Source: Bacteroidaceae bacterium
GTDB taxonomy: Bacteria; Bacteroidota; Bacteroidia; Bacteroidales; Bacteroidaceae
Direction of reading: 5' to 3'
NCBI GenBank assembly: GCA_030843315.1
Contig: JAUUPT010000126.1
Span: forward strand, 1 to 7,159
DNA: 7,159 nt
How positions within the stretch are numbered: the stretch's first letter is position 1; each line of letters opens with the position of its first letter. The notes below the pieces were generated by a model, which did no database searches, was not told the origin of the DNA, and worked only from the letters and a program-made list of their open reading frames with translations. Positions 5,284 through 7,159 of the stretch are shown here, one piece after another. A program made the position numbers and the translations under genes.

Positions 5284-7159
5284 ATGACTAACGAAGATGA
5301 AAATCTAATGGACGGCTCGTCGCAACCGTCTCTTTTCAATGGTTTCCGCGACACGTGTCCTCACGCTGTGACGTGGGACGAAGTATATCACCTTATCAGT
5401 TCGGAGACGCTGCGCGAACCTACGGAGCGTTTCCGCTACTACCGGTCGCAGGGGCTGGACGCGGATGCGCAGCGCATCAAGTCCAAGGCTCCGAGCGTGA
5501 CGCCGGCGGTGCAATGCCGGGGCGGACGCCGCATGGAGCAGATCACCGGCTATACCGGCTACAGCCTGGGCGATTTCGACGGCATCCCCGCCGACGACCT
5601 GCCGCGCTGCGTCCGGCTGCTGTGCGGGGACGAACACGCGTTCATGGTCTACACCACCTATTCGGGCAAGGGAGTGCGCGTGATCTATAAGGTGGACAGC
5701 GCGTCCACCTACTCCGAAGCCTTCCGCCAGGGCAACGAATACTTCGCCGCCCTTATCGGGCACGCATACGACCCGCAGTGCAAGAACCCCGCCCGCCTGA
5801 GCAGCCTTTGCTACGACCCGCAGGCGTTCTACCGCCCCGATGCTGCGCCGCTGCATATCACTCCCAAGCCCAAAGCTCCGAAGCCGAAATCCGCCACCGC
5901 CCGCAAGCGCCGCGAATACAGCGCCCCGATTGTGGAAGCCTCTATAGCCGTGCTTGCCGAACTGGAACAGCAGGGCCTGCGCTACGAGCCGGGACGACAC
6001 AACGACTATATCAGCCGTGCCGCCTACCTGCTGAACCGCTACGGAGTACCGCAGGCAGACACCCTGACCTGGGCGCTGGAACACTTTGCCGACTACGGCA
6101 CGCAGCAGGTAGAGGAAATCATCGTTTCCTGCTACCGCCATACCGAAGAACACGGCATCCAACTCCTGCCGGGAACCGGACGCCCGGAGCCGGGCAGCAA
6201 ATGCGCCTCGGTGGGAGAGATCGAAGCCTTCCTTCAAGGGCAGGCGGGTTTCCGCTATAACGAGGTCACCCGCCAGTGCGAGATCTCTCTGGACCATCCC
6301 ACGGACGGCAGCGGCATTTACACCCCTCTGACCGACCGTGACGTGAATACGCTCTGGAGCCGTATGAACAAGACTTTGAAGCGTACTTACCTGCAGGATA
6401 TCTATAATGTGATCCATTCTGAATTTGTTCCTCTGTTCAACCCCTTCCGGGCATACTTTGAAGGCCTTCCGCCGTGGGACGGGGTGACCGACCATATCGC
6501 CCTGCTTGCCGGGATGGTGCACCTGCGTGCCGGCCAGGAGTGCTTCACGGAATGCTTCCGCAAATGGCTGGTGGGCATGCTGCCCACGCTGTTCGAGGAT
6601 GGCAAGGTGAACCATGAGATCCTGGTGCTGGTAGGCGGGCAGGGCATCTACAAAACCACGTGGTTCAACTTCCTTCTTCCGCCGGAGCTTCGCCGCTACT
6701 TCTATACCAAGACCAACAGCAACCGCATGACGAAGGACGACCAGTTCACGCTTTCGGAGTTTATGCTTGTGTGCCTGGAAGAGATCGACAACATGAGCCC
6801 TTCGGAGCTGAACCAGCTGAAAGCGCTGACCACGCTTCCGGAGATCAACGAGCGTGCCGCCTACGGTCATAACAAGGAGCACCGTGCGCACATCGCCACG
6901 CTTTGCGGCACGGGCAACAACATCCAGTTCCTGACGGATACCTCGGGCAACCGGCGCTGGCTCCCCTTCGAGGTGGAAGCTGTGGACAGCCCATACGAAC
7001 ACCCGATAGACTACGCCGGCGTTTACAGCCAGGCTTACGCCTTGTGGCGCGACGGTTTCCGCTACTGGTTCGAGCAGCCGGAAGTAGATGCTTTGAAGGC
7101 GCATTATGAACATTTCGAGGCTCCCGACCTGGAGTCGGAGTTGATTGGTACTTATTATC
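5284..7159 (+). CDS. VirE/BT4734-like primase-helicase (cut by right window edge)
   Basis: An open plus-strand frame from the ATG at 5284 gives 625 residues with no stop before the edge. Residues about 20-185 resemble the BT4734-like VirE N-terminal domain, which has an archaeo-eukaryotic-primase-like fold: GDFDG (96-100) could be the metal-binding DxD, followed by SGKGVRVIY (127-135) and DPQCKNPARLSSLCYD (163-178). A Lys/Pro/Arg linker (192-210) leads to a PriCT-like segment with GRHND at 237-241. The VirE ATPase part has FNPFRAYFEGLPPWDG (385-400), Walker A GGQGIYKTT (451-459, Lys457), Walker B FMLVCLEEID (493-502), a GTGNN sensor-like segment (542-546) and GNRRWLPF (555-562) with a possible arginine finger. 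Tyr456 replaces the usual glycine of Walker A. By family it would prime and unwind DNA in a mobile-element or phage-like setting; its substrate here is unknown. The gene is GC-rich (46 of 60 bases at 5581-5640), unlike the fimbrillin genes, and is divergent from the broken HTH gene. Confidence 0.9.
   Translation, partial: MTNEDENLMDGSSQPSLFNGFRDTCPHAVTWDEVYHLISSETLREPTERFRYYRSQGLDADAQRIKSKAPSVTPAVQCRGGRRMEQITGYTGYSLGDFDGIPADDLPRCVRLLCGDEHAFMVYTTYSGKGVRVIYKVDSASTYSEAFRQGNEYFAALIGHAYDPQCKNPARLSSLCYDPQAFYRPDAAPLHITPKPKAPKPKSATARKRREYSAPIVEASIAVLAELEQQGLRYEPGRHNDYISRAAYLLNRYGVPQADTLTWALEHFADYGTQQVEEIIVSCYRHTEEHGIQLLPGTGRPEPGSKCASVGEIEAFLQGQAGFRYNEVTRQCEISLDHPTDGSGIYTPLTDRDVNTLWSRMNKTLKRTYLQDIYNVIHSEFVPLFNPFRAYFEGLPPWDGVTDHIALLAGMVHLRAGQECFTECFRKWLVGMLPTLFEDGKVNHEILVLVGGQGIYKTTWFNFLLPPELRRYFYTKTNSNRMTKDDQFTLSEFMLVCLEEIDNMSPSELNQLKALTTLPEINERAAYGHNKEHRAHIATLCGTGNNIQFLTDTSGNRRWLPFEVEAVDSPYEHPIDYAGVYSQAYALWRDGFRYWFEQPEVDALKAHYEHFEAPDLESELIGTYY

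Noticed and set aside
5305..7113. A 602-residue open frame on the minus strand opposite the primase-helicase gene
   Set aside because: The plus frame from 5284 has recognisable primase, Walker A, Walker B and VirE motifs over the whole stretch. The minus frame has none and stays open only because the plus gene is G/C-rich at third positions.

Overview
The window looks like chromosomal accessory DNA from a Bacteroidales bacterium, most likely Bacteroides or Parabacteroides. The grounds are tandem lipoproteins of the fimbrillin (Mfa-like, type V pilus) family, a BT4734/VirE-type primase-helicase gene, a good TAnnTTTG promoter box of the Bacteroides kind, and CACAGAG-type intergenic repeats of the sort common in that group. 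The species cannot be fixed from the sequence alone.

Left part (1-4411), minus strand: four consecutive, divergent fimbrillin-like lipoprotein genes transcribed right to left (3338-4411, 2121-3200, 648-2072, and one cut by the left edge at 1-508). Each starts with a lipoprotein signal peptide, and each has a Thr-[Arg/Lys]-[Ala/Val] site near residue 46-54 and a central V/KTDIL...AGxY block. The three complete ones add an F-x-H-x-L block and end in a 'tI..W' strand. The gene at 648-2072 has an extra C-terminal DUF1566/Lcl-type domain. Every gap in the array holds a repeat: two long CACAGAG inverted repeats, a 9-bp CACGGA tandem repeat, and an AAAC tetranucleotide run just before a start codon.

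Middle part (4440-5162), minus strand: a 16-bp tandem repeat that overlaps the 3' end of an unrecognised 130-residue gene. Upstream of that is a small helix-turn-helix gene broken by a one-base frameshift (4894-5162). These two lie upstream of the fimbrillin array in the same orientation, so they may be its regulator and a leader gene, or may be unrelated.

Right part (5163-7159): a very AT-rich divergent promoter gap (27 G/C in 121 bases), then a GC-rich plus-strand gene that runs off the right edge. It encodes an N-terminal primase-like domain, a PriCT-like segment and a VirE/SF3-like P-loop ATPase. The sharp composition change suggests a different origin from the fimbrillin array. A long open frame opposite this gene is a shadow of it.

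Nothing here is clearly a new system. The points most worth checking are the frameshifted HTH gene, the pairing of repeats with paralogous surface-protein genes, the pilin-like cleavage sites, and the Tyr-substituted Walker A motif.
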